Assembly (NCBI GenBank): GCA_022706825.1 | Contig: JAKJBU010000008.1 | Span: 1 to 39,786, forward strand | Direction of reading: 5' to 3' | Source of the DNA: Bacillota bacterium | Lineage (GTDB): Bacteria > Bacillota > Clostridia > Lutisporales > Lutisporaceae | DNA length: 39,786 bases | Part shown: one piece after another, positions 1 to 9,127 of the stretch | How positions within the stretch are numbered: the first letter of the stretch is position 1 | Layout of the letters: every line of letters starts with the position of its first letter | Notes under the pieces: generated by a model | What the model saw: the letters and a program-made list of their open reading frames with translations, nothing else | Databases searched by the model: none | What the model was told of the DNA's origin: nothing | Position numbers and translations under genes: made by a program

Positions 1-114
1 ACGTATCTTTCGGTGCCGATAAAGAGCAAGGAGTTTGATGCGGGAACCTACAACTATGTCAAGACCCTGGTTGATATCATGGCCGCCGCATTAAGAACGG
101 AATTAATGATATAA
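1..114 (+). CDS. 3' end of a giant GAF/GGDEF signalling gene (partial, paralog of the next gene)
   Basis: Only the last 37 codons are in the window; the gene runs off the left edge. The reading frame is the C-terminal GAF-like segment also found at the end of the next gene. Bases 1-92 match 5771-5862 with a single difference, at position 78. After that the two genes diverge: this copy continues with seven more residues (LRTELMI) before TAA, while the downstream copy stops at once. This is therefore the 3' end of a tandem paralog. The near identity implies recent duplication or gene conversion. The function of the missing part is inferred from the paralog. Confidence 0.85.
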   Translation, partial: TYLSVPIKSKEFDAGTYNYVKTLVDIMAAALRTELMI

Positions 115-118
115 CCAT

Positions 119-170
119 ACAGCATGTACATCAAAGAGAAAATTTGGTATATGCTGTTATTTTTTTTTAT
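119..170 (+). terminator. intrinsic terminator of the partial gene
   Basis: Arms ACAGCAT (119-125) and ATGCTGT (151-157) pair around a long loop and are followed by a run of nine T. It lies 4 bases after the TAA at 112-114. The loop is longer than usual, so strength is uncertain. Confidence 0.6.
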
Positions 171-257
171 AGTATGATAGAATATTATAATAAGGCAAAA
201 AAATGTCCTCCAACAAGTGTGAGCATATTTGCCGCCTTATTGAAACGCGCAGAGGTA

Positions 258-288
258 AGAAAATTTTTCTACAATCGAAAAATTTTCT
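258..288. repeat. perfect inverted repeat in the intergenic region
   Basis: Eleven-base arms AGAAAATTTTT (258-268) and AAAAATTTTCT (278-288) surround a 9-base loop. Weaker pairing of AACGC (about 244) with GCGTT (about 296) extends it. It lies in the 316-base gap between the two giant genes (115-430). Apart from this and the terminator I see no gene there. I looked for a c-di-GMP riboswitch core and did not find one. The hairpin could be a transcript structure or an operator. Confidence 0.5.
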
Positions 289-430
289 GCTGATGCGTTA
301 TAAATACATTTCATTTAACAGATTGTACTACAAATTGTATTAATATTTCCATTCAACTGATTTTGCTATGATAAATCTTTTTCACGATATATAATAACTG
401 TACAAGTTATTAGTGCTTGGGGGAATTAAA

Positions 431-3400
431 TTGCGGTTTATTAATACCCAGTACAAAGTTATATCTATCAGTAATGAGGATCGCTACGGGAGTACTGTAG
501 TTGTTGAAGATACCAGAAGGGGCCGCATGCTCAAAATCTTGAGGATAATCAATTATCAGAAAGAAACTCAGGATTTTGTCGATTATATGAAGCTCAACAT
601 GTTTGACCACAGGAATTTGAGCCATCCTAATCTGGCAAATTTCTATTTTTTCAGCAGAATATTGGAAATTGATACAAAGCCGGTAGTTGCCAATAAATAT
701 TATTATACCTACGAACACTTTAATGGGGTAGGTCTTTTTGAATTTATCAATAATCAAAATTTTGATATGCTGCTGGATATTTCGGTACAACTGTGCTCTC
801 TGGTAAAATATTTGCACCTGAGGGGATTTCTGCTTTGCAGTGTTAACATAAATGATCTTTTTGTTGTATATGAGAAAGGGAAGGCTCTTTTAAAGGTTTC
901 AACGCTGCCATACGCTAAGGGTACTGAGAAATCCGTGATGTTTGACAGAGAAAACAACTATTTTATATCTCCGGAAGCATTTCAATTCGGGGATTACTCA
1001 AGAGCTTCCGATATTTATCTTATTGGAGCACTAATGTTTTATATTTTTACCGGGGCAAAGGTCGAGGTTTCCAATTTCAAGGATGAGCTTGAAAAATTCA
1101 GGAATATTGAGGATAAGAACAAGGCGCAGGTAATAGAGATAATAAAAAAGTGTACTTCCTTAAAGCCGGGTGACAGGTACGAATCGGTGGAAAAAATAGT
1201 TGAGGATATAAACAGAAGGTTAAACAAGAATTTCAATATAATAAGCAAGAAGCATATTCAAAAGCTGCCGAGGCACATTACAAGGCTCGTATCAAGAGAG
1301 CATCATTTTAAAAGAGTAATAGAATCTGCAAAAGGGTTTCTTTTTGAGAATAAACTTCAACCAAAGGCTATGATAATAAAAGGATCTATGGGAACAGGCA
1401 AATCGGTTTTTATCAAAGCATCCGGTTATAGGCTTGAGCAGGAAGGTATTTCAGTAGTATACAATGTCTTAAAAGAAAATGTTGTCAGTAGTTTTTATTA
1501 CATAATTTTGCTGATTAAAGAGATTATAAGGGTCACTGATAAAGAGATTATTGACAGGTATATAGCGGATATTTCTTATATTATTCCGGATATAAGCAGC
1601 GTTCCCGCTGCTCAGGCACGCAGCAGCGCAATCAGGCAGGAAGACAAAATAAAGCTGGTATACAGATTGGGAAACTTTCTTTTGGAAGCTTCTGCGAAGC
1701 ATTCCTTTGCTTTAGCTGTAAGCGGCTTTGATTATATTGATGAGGACTCCCTCTCTGTCTTGAATTACATAATGAGAAGCGAAGGCAAAGGCAAGATATA
1801 CCTTCTGCTGGGAGCAGGAATACAAAGTATTGAAGAAAATGACAAGCTGAAGGAGTTTTGCAGTTCACTGGCAGAAGCAGGATATGCAGAATGCATTGAG
1901 CTTAATAATCTCAATATAAATGAGACAGCAGAATATATAAGGCTTTTGCTCGGCATGGACAAGCCGTTTCTTGATTTTGCCGCAAAGGTATATAAAGAAA
2001 CAGAGGGTAATCCAAAGTTCATATACGAGATTATATACTTCCTGGTTATAAACAACCATATTTTTGTTAATGACAAAGGGGAATGGGTTCTGAACAGAGT
2101 TGATCTGAACAAATTGAACCTGTCCTTTAATATAGATGATTTTATCCTGAATAAGATAAGCAAGCTAAGTCCCTTGCAAAAAGAAATCATAACGACTGTT
2201 TCCATATTCAATACTGCCGTATCTCCGGATATATTGAAGAAAATGGTGGATATGAGCGAGGATAAACTCAACGCACAGCTAAATCAGTTGGATACTATCA
2301 ATATACTGTCAAAAAAGGTGGATGACTGGGGAATATCCTTTGACTTCAGCTCCATTAACCTTAAGAAATCAATATATGAAAGAATACCCCAAGATATAAA
2401 GCTAAAATCCCATTTAATAGCTTCATATATATTGGAGGATAAATTCAATAAAGAAAAAAGGCAAAACAAGGACGAACTCATTTTTCACATGGCAAAGGCT
2501 ATGAGGTATAAGGAAGCCATCGAATATCTTATGAACTCTGCCGAGAAGATGATATCCAGCAACTTGTACAGCCAGGCTATTCAATTTCTTATGCAGTCAT
2601 ATAATTTGTTTGCCCCGGAAGATGTAAGCAATGATAAGAAAATTGTCTGCAGCAAGCTGGGTGAATTGTACGAGCAGATAGGGGAATACAGCAATTCCAT
2701 GTATTTCTATGATGAGGCAGAGAGATCCGCGGTCATAGTGAATGATTCGAAAGTGCTGATAGACATATTTATCAAGAAATTTTCACTTTCTTACAAAATA
2801 GGTGACAAGAAAAAAGCGATTGAATATGCAGTAAAGGCAAAAAGGCTGCTGAAGCGCTTTTCATATCCTGGAGGGCTCTATGAGCTTGTTATTTGTTTTA
2901 ATGACGTAATGTCAAACAAACGCAAGTACAGTTCATATATAAAGATATTGAAAAAGTTAATAGATACAATCGATACCGAGCGGCATGAATGTTATTACGC
3001 AAGATTGCTGGTGACTTACGGCAGAACAATATGCAATAAGAACAGATACGAAGAGGGCCTTTCCGAATTGATGAAGGGTATGGCCATACTGGAAAAGCTT
3101 TCTGAATATAAATATATGCCTTATGTATTGAATTCTTTAGGCTATGTGTATTCTGAATACTACAACGACATGGAAAAGGCCAGAGAGTATTATGAAAAAT
3201 GCCTTAGTGTGAGTCAGAAGCTGAATGATCTAAGCTCAATGGAAAAAGGCTACAATAACATTGCGGAGATTTACAGAATAGAGGATCGCTACAGCGAGGC
3301 TATTGAATATTATAATAAAGGATTGCAGGTTGTAAATGTTTCCCGGAATATGATGATAAAGGCACTGCTCAACACAAACCTGATAATTGCAAGCATAGGG

Positions 3401-5866
3401 ATGGAGGATTTAAAGAAAGCGGCTCTGTACATCGATATCTCGGAAGAACTTCTCAGAAACCTGAAGGATTCAGGTAACGTTATGCATTTTTTCTATCAAT
3501 GCAAGGCGGAATTCCTTTATGCCATGGGAGAATACGAAAGAGCAGCGGAATATGCACAGAAATCCGTGAATATGTGCATAACCTGGGGTATTACGGAGAA
3601 TTACGAAGCACATTTTGTGAAGCTGCTGTCGGAGATACAGCTGAGCGGCAAGCTGAACCACGGAAGAATCAAGGCATTTCTGGATAAAGTATTTGAAGTG
3701 AATTGGTACAAGCTGGGACGCACAGCCTGTGTGAAGCTTGCCGAAATATATATCTCAAAGGGTATGAGGAAGAAAGGGTTGGAGCTTCTGGCCAGAGGGC
3801 TCAGGTATGTATCAAATATTGACACTGATATGCTGCGGCTGAGATACGAATATGTGGAAGCTCTTGCAAAGAAAGGGGCTGAGAGGCTGGAAGGCCTTAC
3901 AAAGCTGGCGGGGCTCATGGAATCGGCGGAGAATAACGAAATAAAGTGGAAGATATACAAGGCAATAGCTGAAGAGCTGATGGAGCAGAAGAACTACAGA
4001 GAAGCATTGAAATACCTTATCACATCCTTAAGCTATTTGAGGAAGCTGGTATATAATGTGCCTGACGAATACAAGATAAGGTTCATAAACTCCCATGACA
4101 GAAATTCGGTAAAAGAAAACCTGTGCAGGGCAGCGGAGCTTATGACCGGGAATGAACCGGGAGAAAAAGCTGCCAAGGAGTATACGACAGGAAATATAAG
4201 CCTGCAGGAGATGGACAAATACTTTGATTATACAGAATACAGGGATATGTACAGATACAAGGAAGCGGACGAAACAGCGGCAGGGGAGGATCTGGATACA
4301 AGCACCCGGATGAAATTCCTGGGAAAGATGCAGGAACTGGTAGGCAGGTTCAGTGATGATGAAACCGCCAACCTGAAGCATATGGTAGATTTGTTTGCAG
4401 AGATAACACAGGCAAAAAACGCATTCATAGCGACGCTGCAGGAGGACGGCAGCCTGAATGTAATAGTATCCTACAACAGGTATCAGGAAACCCCTTTTTA
4501 CAAGTATTTGATAGAACAGGCAAAGCAGAAACGGGACAGCATAATAGTAAATGACACCTTTGATTACAATGCCAAAAAAGGAGATATATTGATACCCAAG
4601 GATATAACAGCAGTGTTCTGCATACCGATAATGATACAAAAAGAAAGAGACGGTATAGGAATAGAACTTGTGGAAGAGCGGAGAAGGTATAAAGAGCAAG
4701 GGGACAACCCGATAATAGGCTACATATACCTGGACACCGACAGCATAATAAGCAACTTCACCCAGGAAAGCAGCCTTTTCTGCGCGATGGCGGCAAAGAT
4801 AGCCTATGTACTGACAGACAATTACAACATGAAGGTAATGTCAACGGTAGATAAGCTGACAAGGCTGTATACCAGGAAGCACTTTGAGTCAGCGCTGTCG
4901 AAGGAGCTTGCGTATGCGGAAAAGGAAGGGGGACAGTTCTCCATAATAATGGCGGATATAGATAAATTCAAGAGTGTAAACGACCGCTTCGGCCATCAAA
5001 AAGGAGATGAAGTGCTGCAGAGCATAAGCAGCATGATAATGAGCAGCGTAAGAAAAGGGGATATATGCGGAAGATATGGAGGAGAAGAGATAATAATACT
5101 GCTTCCGGGGACAGATGCCAAAGGAGCTTACTCCGTTGCGGAGAAGATAAGAAAGAAGATAGAGAATGCAAAGCTTCTGGGGCTTAACACGCCTCTTACC
5201 ATAAGCCTGGGGATATCCTCGTATCCGGAACACGGCACATGGGCAAAGGATCTGATAGACAAGGCAGACCAGGCGCTGTACCATGTAAAAGAGTCGGGGA
5301 GGAACGGGAGCAGGATATATGAGCTTAACATGTCAAACAGCATAAAGAGAATAGACAGGCTTGCAGGGATAATATCAGGAAACATTGTGGAGGATCAGAG
5401 GAAAACAGAGACAATGCTTGAGATACTGGATCTGCAGAGAGACAGTGATAAGACACTGGAAGAAAAGCTTTTCAGCTTCCTGGGAAGGATAATAGAAGTA
5501 TCGGAGGCACAGACAGGAGGGATATTCTGCATAGAAGAGGCGGGGAATGAAAAGAGGATAAGCAGGAAGATATTGAGGAAGAGACTGGCGGATAAGGAAG
5601 AGGAAGTTTACTACAACGAGGGGATAGTGCAGAAATGCATGGAAACCGGGAAGGGAGAATACCAGATAGACTGGAACAGTTACCCCGGGATAGATATACT
5701 TACGGGGATGCCTGACTGGCAATCGGTGATAGCAGTACCGATGATAGACAGGGGAAGGATAAAGGGAGTGACGTATCTTTCGGTGCCGATAAAGAGCAAG
5801 GAGTTTGATGCGGGAACCTACAACTATGTCAAGACCCTGGTTGATATTATGGCCGCCGCATTCTAG
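431..5866 (+). CDS. giant pseudokinase-AAA-TPR-GAF-GGDEF-GAF protein (probable diguanylate cyclase)
   Basis: About 1811 residues, probably cytoplasmic because no membrane helix is seen. I chose TTG at 431 because GGGGGAA lies 5-6 bases upstream; an in-frame GTG at 413 has no such site. Numbering below is from 413. A Ser/Thr-kinase-like fold (20-275) keeps Lys41, SPE and SDIYLIGAL, but HRD is replaced by LCS (141-143), the following Lys and Asn are N145 and D148, and DFG is STL (163-165). It is therefore a pseudokinase. A STAND/AAA ATPase follows, with Walker A GSMGTGKS near 323 and a Walker-B-like strand near 430. TPR-like helices span about 700-1215, GAF 1310-1480, GGDEF 1482-1637 and a second GAF 1676-1816. 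The GGDEF domain has GGEE at 1556-1559, metal site DIDKFK and an RKGD inhibitory site, so it should make c-di-GMP and be product-inhibited. The C-terminus is seven residues shorter than the paralog. Confidence 0.88.
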   Translation: MRFINTQYKVISISNEDRYGSTVVVEDTRRGRMLKILRIINYQKETQDFVDYMKLNMFDHRNLSHPNLANFYFFSRILEIDTKPVVANKYYYTYEHFNGVGLFEFINNQNFDMLLDISVQLCSLVKYLHLRGFLLCSVNINDLFVVYEKGKALLKVSTLPYAKGTEKSVMFDRENNYFISPEAFQFGDYSRASDIYLIGALMFYIFTGAKVEVSNFKDELEKFRNIEDKNKAQVIEIIKKCTSLKPGDRYESVEKIVEDINRRLNKNFNIISKKHIQKLPRHITRLVSREHHFKRVIESAKGFLFENKLQPKAMIIKGSMGTGKSVFIKASGYRLEQEGISVVYNVLKENVVSSFYYIILLIKEIIRVTDKEIIDRYIADISYIIPDISSVPAAQARSSAIRQEDKIKLVYRLGNFLLEASAKHSFALAVSGFDYIDEDSLSVLNYIMRSEGKGKIYLLLGAGIQSIEENDKLKEFCSSLAEAGYAECIELNNLNINETAEYIRLLLGMDKPFLDFAAKVYKETEGNPKFIYEIIYFLVINNHIFVNDKGEWVLNRVDLNKLNLSFNIDDFILNKISKLSPLQKEIITTVSIFNTAVSPDILKKMVDMSEDKLNAQLNQLDTINILSKKVDDWGISFDFSSINLKKSIYERIPQDIKLKSHLIASYILEDKFNKEKRQNKDELIFHMAKAMRYKEAIEYLMNSAEKMISSNLYSQAIQFLMQSYNLFAPEDVSNDKKIVCSKLGELYEQIGEYSNSMYFYDEAERSAVIVNDSKVLIDIFIKKFSLSYKIGDKKKAIEYAVKAKRLLKRFSYPGGLYELVICFNDVMSNKRKYSSYIKILKKLIDTIDTERHECYYARLLVTYGRTICNKNRYEEGLSELMKGMAILEKLSEYKYMPYVLNSLGYVYSEYYNDMEKAREYYEKCLSVSQKLNDLSSMEKGYNNIAEIYRIEDRYSEAIEYYNKGLQVVNVSRNMMIKALLNTNLIIASIGMEDLKKAALYIDISEELLRNLKDSGNVMHFFYQCKAEFLYAMGEYERAAEYAQKSVNMCITWGITENYEAHFVKLLSEIQLSGKLNHGRIKAFLDKVFEVNWYKLGRTACVKLAEIYISKGMRKKGLELLARGLRYVSNIDTDMLRLRYEYVEALAKKGAERLEGLTKLAGLMESAENNEIKWKIYKAIAEELMEQKNYREALKYLITSLSYLRKLVYNVPDEYKIRFINSHDRNSVKENLCRAAELMTGNEPGEKAAKEYTTGNISLQEMDKYFDYTEYRDMYRYKEADETAAGEDLDTSTRMKFLGKMQELVGRFSDDETANLKHMVDLFAEITQAKNAFIATLQEDGSLNVIVSYNRYQETPFYKYLIEQAKQKRDSIIVNDTFDYNAKKGDILIPKDITAVFCIPIMIQKERDGIGIELVEERRRYKEQGDNPIIGYIYLDTDSIISNFTQESSLFCAMAAKIAYVLTDNYNMKVMSTVDKLTRLYTRKHFESALSKELAYAEKEGGQFSIIMADIDKFKSVNDRFGHQKGDEVLQSISSMIMSSVRKGDICGRYGGEEIIILLPGTDAKGAYSVAEKIRKKIENAKLLGLNTPLTISLGISSYPEHGTWAKDLIDKADQALYHVKESGRNGSRIYELNMSNSIKRIDRLAGIISGNIVEDQRKTETMLEILDLQRDSDKTLEEKLFSFLGRIIEVSEAQTGGIFCIEEAGNEKRISRKILRKRLADKEEEVYYNEGIVQKCMETGKGEYQIDWNSYPGIDILTGMPDWQSVIAVPMIDRGRIKGVTYLSVPIKSKEFDAGTYNYVKTLVDIMAAAF

Positions 5867-5887
5867 TGCAGGTTATATACCTGCACT
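5865..5887 (+). repeat. left copy of a terminator hairpin, overlapping the stop codon
   Basis: Arms AGTGCAGGT and ACCTGCACT surround TATAT. The same 23 bases recur at 6151-6173 with one change. The TAG stop of the giant gene (5864-5866) overlaps its first bases. It has no T-run of its own. The pair reads as a target duplication around the inserted element at 5888-6150. Confidence 0.7.
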
Positions 5888-6150
5888 GAGGCTGATGAAA
5901 AACCTCCGATATAAGAACAGCAATGTATAGTCTCGCATAGGTATACAAAAATTGATGGCTCTAATTCGGCTCAACTAAGAAAAACCTAGCGCTGCCAAAG
6001 GTCGTCCGTGACCGTGACAGCTTGCTCGGCCTCCATGCCTCGCATACGGTTGTTTCTAAGCCGAGCATCATAAGAGCCATTAACAATCTTTGTATAAGTA
6101 TGCTCTGACTATACATTGCTGTTTCTATTTTGAGCTTTGTCTGCAAACTG
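5888..6150. mobile_element. non-coding fold-back (MITE-like) element, long form
   Basis: This 263-base segment lies between two copies of a 23-base hairpin. An imperfect left arm (5916-5985) is the reverse complement of 6049-6123, so the element folds into a hairpin with roughly 70-base arms. Parts at 5887-5905 and 6030-6141 recur at 28280-28298 and about 28299-28410, where the intervening 125 bases are missing. No transposase is present. A minus-strand reading frame (start near 6115) is shared by both copies but has no ribosome-binding site. I take it as a non-autonomous mobile element, though a structured RNA gene is an alternative. Confidence 0.65.
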
Positions 6151-6178
6151 AGTGTAGGTTATATACCTGCACTTTTTA
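6151..6178 (+). terminator. intrinsic terminator of the giant gene (right hairpin copy)
   Basis: Arms AGTGTAGGT and ACCTGCACT are followed directly by TTTTT. This is probably the original terminator, now separated from its stop codon by the 263-base element. Confidence 0.7.
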
Positions 6179-6211
6179 ATGCATCGGAAAAACTATTGTT
6201 GCTAAAACAGT

Positions 6212-6240
6212 TTGAATATTCCTAATGTAAAATGTATAAT
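6212..6240 (+). promoter_or_regulatory. sigma-A promoter for the UPF0182 operon
   Basis: TTGAAT (6212-6217), a 17-base spacer and TATAAT (6235-6240). Transcription would start near 6247. That excludes the in-frame TTG at 6212 as the start and supports TTG at 6272. Confidence 0.75.
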
Positions 6241-6271
6241 TTATATATATGCAAATTGGGGAGAGGTTATA

Positions 6272-9076
6272 TTGAAAGGATTTGGCAGAATTAAAACCAA
6301 AGGCATTACGATATTGCTGGTAATTATTGTGCTGGCTATTGCGTTTTTTAGCAATATAGCCGAATACCTTATTAACTACCAGTGGTTTTCGAAGCTTGGC
6401 TATCAAGAGGTATTCTTTAAAAAGCTTTTTACACAGATGCAGTTTTTTATTCCGGCCCTTTTTGTATTATTTTTTCTGTTTTACCTGTACCTGAAATCCA
6501 TTAATACGCATTCTGTAAGGCACAGCGGATTGGTACTGTCAAGTGTCGAAAAAAAAATAAGAACAAAGATATCCGTTTATGGTTCTTTAGGCTTGGCCTT
6601 TGTTTTTTCTTTGTTATTCGTGTTTGATATATGGTATGATTTTCTGATATTTATCAACAAGACTCCCTTTGGCCTGGCAGATCCTATATTTGGAAAGGAT
6701 ATAGGATATTTTGTATTTTCACTGCCTTTCTTCAATAAATTGTATAATTTTCTGCTGATGATTATATTTGCATTTGCGGCAATTACCTTTCTTTTTAATG
6801 CTTATAACTTCCTTACCACAAAGGTGCCCGACGAGAAGCTAAATATGGATATAAGGCCTGTCGGCAATTCCAGGAATATGTACAGAAACATACTTAGGAC
6901 TGCCTCAAAACAGCTTATGTTTCTTGGAGGCCTCTTTTTCCTGATTTTAGCTTTCGGTTTCTATCTCAGGACTTTTGACCTTCTTTATTCTTCAAGAGGA
7001 GTGGCATATGGGGCCAGTTATACGGATATTAACATAACTCTTCCCGCCTATTACATATACATAGGCATATGCATATTGACTGCGGCATTATTGATATTAA
7101 ACAGGAACAAGAAAAACATAAAGCTGATTGTTCTCGGGCCGCTGCTTCTTGTAGTTGCCATGATTGCCGCCGGAGTGGTATATGCCATAGTTCAGAATAT
7201 GATAGTGGCACCAAATGAACTGGCAAGAGAAGAAGAATTCCTGCAGTACAATATTAATTATACAAATTATGCATACGGTCTTGATAAGGTCACAGAGAAA
7301 GAGTTTTCGGTCAATCAGGCCCTTACACGGGAGGATATTGAAGAAAATGAGGTTACAATAAATAATATTCCGATAAACGATTACAGGCCCGCAAAGGATA
7401 TATATAATCAGATTCAGGGCTTGAAAAGCTATTATCAATTCAATGATATGGATATTGACAGATATATAATAAACGGAATATACAGGCAGGTATTCATATC
7501 AGCCAGGGAACTTCAGTCTGCAAATATTCCGAAGCAAACAGAGGCCAGAGGGGCATCATGGATAAACAAGCATCTTAAATATACCCACGGATACGGTGTT
7601 TCAATGTCTCCGGTAAATGAAGTCACCGCTTCGGGCCAGCCCAGGCTGTTCATAAGAGATATGCCTTTGGTATCGGATATTGATATTAAAGTGGATGTTC
7701 CCCAGATATACTTTGGAGAGAGCACAAAGGACTTTGTAATTGTCAACTCCAGGGAGAAGGAATTTGATTATCCGGCCACCAATATGAATATGGAGACTGA
7801 ATACAGCGGGACAGGAGGTATAAGTCTTAACATATTGAACCGGATACTTTTTGCAGTACGGGAGGGAGAATTCAATTTATTATTATCCCAGGATATTAAC
7901 TCTAAGAGCAGAATACTCATAAACAGGGAGATAATTGACAGAGTGAAGAAAATTGCTCCGTTCCTCACTTATGATGAAGATCCTTATATAGTCATTTATA
8001 ATGGGAAATTGTACTGGCTGATAGATGCATTTACAACAAGCAGCAGATATCCATATTCAGAGAGAGTCAACAGCCAGACATCTACAAATTATATACGAAA
8101 CTCCGTCAAGGTTGTAATAGATGCTTACCACGGCACTACCGAATTCTATATTGCAGATGCAAATGACCCCATAATTAAGACATATTCCAAGATATTTAAC
8201 ACGTTATTTAAACCGATTTCTGAAATACCTGAGGGCTTAAGGTCTCATATAAGATACCCTCAGACTTTGTTTGACATACAGGCGGATATATACAAAAAAT
8301 ATCATATGAAGAATGCCCGGGAATTCTACAATAAAAGTGATGTGTGGGATGTATCGACCCAAATCTATGGAACCAGTACCACTCAGGCAAATGCAGAAAT
8401 GGTAGAGTCCTCATATCTTATAATGAGGCTTCCGGACAGCAAAAAGGAAGAATTTTTGCTGATAGTTCCATATACCCCTCAAGGGAAGACCAATATGATA
8501 TCCTGGCTTGCGGTAAAGAACGACGGGGAGAATTATGGGGAAATAATACTGTACAGCTTCCCGTCAGGGAAAATAGTAGAAGGCCCTATGCAGATAGAGG
8601 GCATAGTCAGTCAGGACACCATAATAGGCCCGCAGCTGAATTTGCTTGCAACGGGAGGAAACTCACAGGTAGTAAGAGGAAATATGCTTACAATACCCAT
8701 TGAAGAATCGATACTGTATGTAGAACCTATTTATGTAAAAGCATTAAATGCCAATGCACTCCCGGAGCAGAAGAAAGTAATAGTATATTTTAAAAATAAG
8801 GTTGTAATGGAAGATACATTGGATGAAGCCTTGGACAGGGTGTTCCCCGTAAAAGAAAAACCGGGAGAAAAAACGCAGGATGAACCTGTACCAACTCCGG
8901 GGGGAAATATCGATACTTCGGCGGAGAAGCTGATAAAGGAAGCAAATGATACATTTGAACAGGCAATGAATGCACAACGATCCGGCAATTGGGCGGAGTA
9001 CGGCTCCAAGATAAAAGCCCTGGAAGAACTGTTAAAACAGCTTAGTGAACTGACAAATATACAGGGCAATCAGTGA
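6272..9076 (+). CDS. UPF0182 family integral membrane protein
   Basis: About 934 residues. TTG at 6272 is chosen because GGGGAGAGG lies just upstream and a promoter lies between it and the upstream in-frame TTG. The N-terminal third (about 1-300) contains roughly seven hydrophobic helices. It is followed by a large, probably extracytoplasmic domain rich in Tyr, Asn and Asp, and a charged, coil-forming C-terminus (from about 870) after a Pro-rich linker. Length and layout match UPF0182/COG1615, a family of unknown biochemical role in Firmicutes, Actinobacteria and Cyanobacteria. It is the first gene of an apparent operon with RNase HIII (51-base gap) and a DJ-1 protein. No function should be assigned beyond membrane protein. 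Confidence 0.88.
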   Translation: MKGFGRIKTKGITILLVIIVLAIAFFSNIAEYLINYQWFSKLGYQEVFFKKLFTQMQFFIPALFVLFFLFYLYLKSINTHSVRHSGLVLSSVEKKIRTKISVYGSLGLAFVFSLLFVFDIWYDFLIFINKTPFGLADPIFGKDIGYFVFSLPFFNKLYNFLLMIIFAFAAITFLFNAYNFLTTKVPDEKLNMDIRPVGNSRNMYRNILRTASKQLMFLGGLFFLILAFGFYLRTFDLLYSSRGVAYGASYTDINITLPAYYIYIGICILTAALLILNRNKKNIKLIVLGPLLLVVAMIAAGVVYAIVQNMIVAPNELAREEEFLQYNINYTNYAYGLDKVTEKEFSVNQALTREDIEENEVTINNIPINDYRPAKDIYNQIQGLKSYYQFNDMDIDRYIINGIYRQVFISARELQSANIPKQTEARGASWINKHLKYTHGYGVSMSPVNEVTASGQPRLFIRDMPLVSDIDIKVDVPQIYFGESTKDFVIVNSREKEFDYPATNMNMETEYSGTGGISLNILNRILFAVREGEFNLLLSQDINSKSRILINREIIDRVKKIAPFLTYDEDPYIVIYNGKLYWLIDAFTTSSRYPYSERVNSQTSTNYIRNSVKVVIDAYHGTTEFYIADANDPIIKTYSKIFNTLFKPISEIPEGLRSHIRYPQTLFDIQADIYKKYHMKNAREFYNKSDVWDVSTQIYGTSTTQANAEMVESSYLIMRLPDSKKEEFLLIVPYTPQGKTNMISWLAVKNDGENYGEIILYSFPSGKIVEGPMQIEGIVSQDTIIGPQLNLLATGGNSQVVRGNMLTIPIEESILYVEPIYVKALNANALPEQKKVIVYFKNKVVMEDTLDEALDRVFPVKEKPGEKTQDEPVPTPGGNIDTSAEKLIKEANDTFEQAMNAQRSGNWAEYGSKIKALEELLKQLSELTNIQGNQ

Positions 9077-9127
9077 ATAAATCGGATGTAAGGCGGCACC
9101 TGCAAAACATTTTTTGGAGTGAGGCAA

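Noticed and set aside
115..430. c-di-GMP riboswitch ahead of the GGDEF gene
   Set aside because: I looked for the conserved GEMM core sequences and tetraloop receptor and saw none; only a simple hairpin is present.
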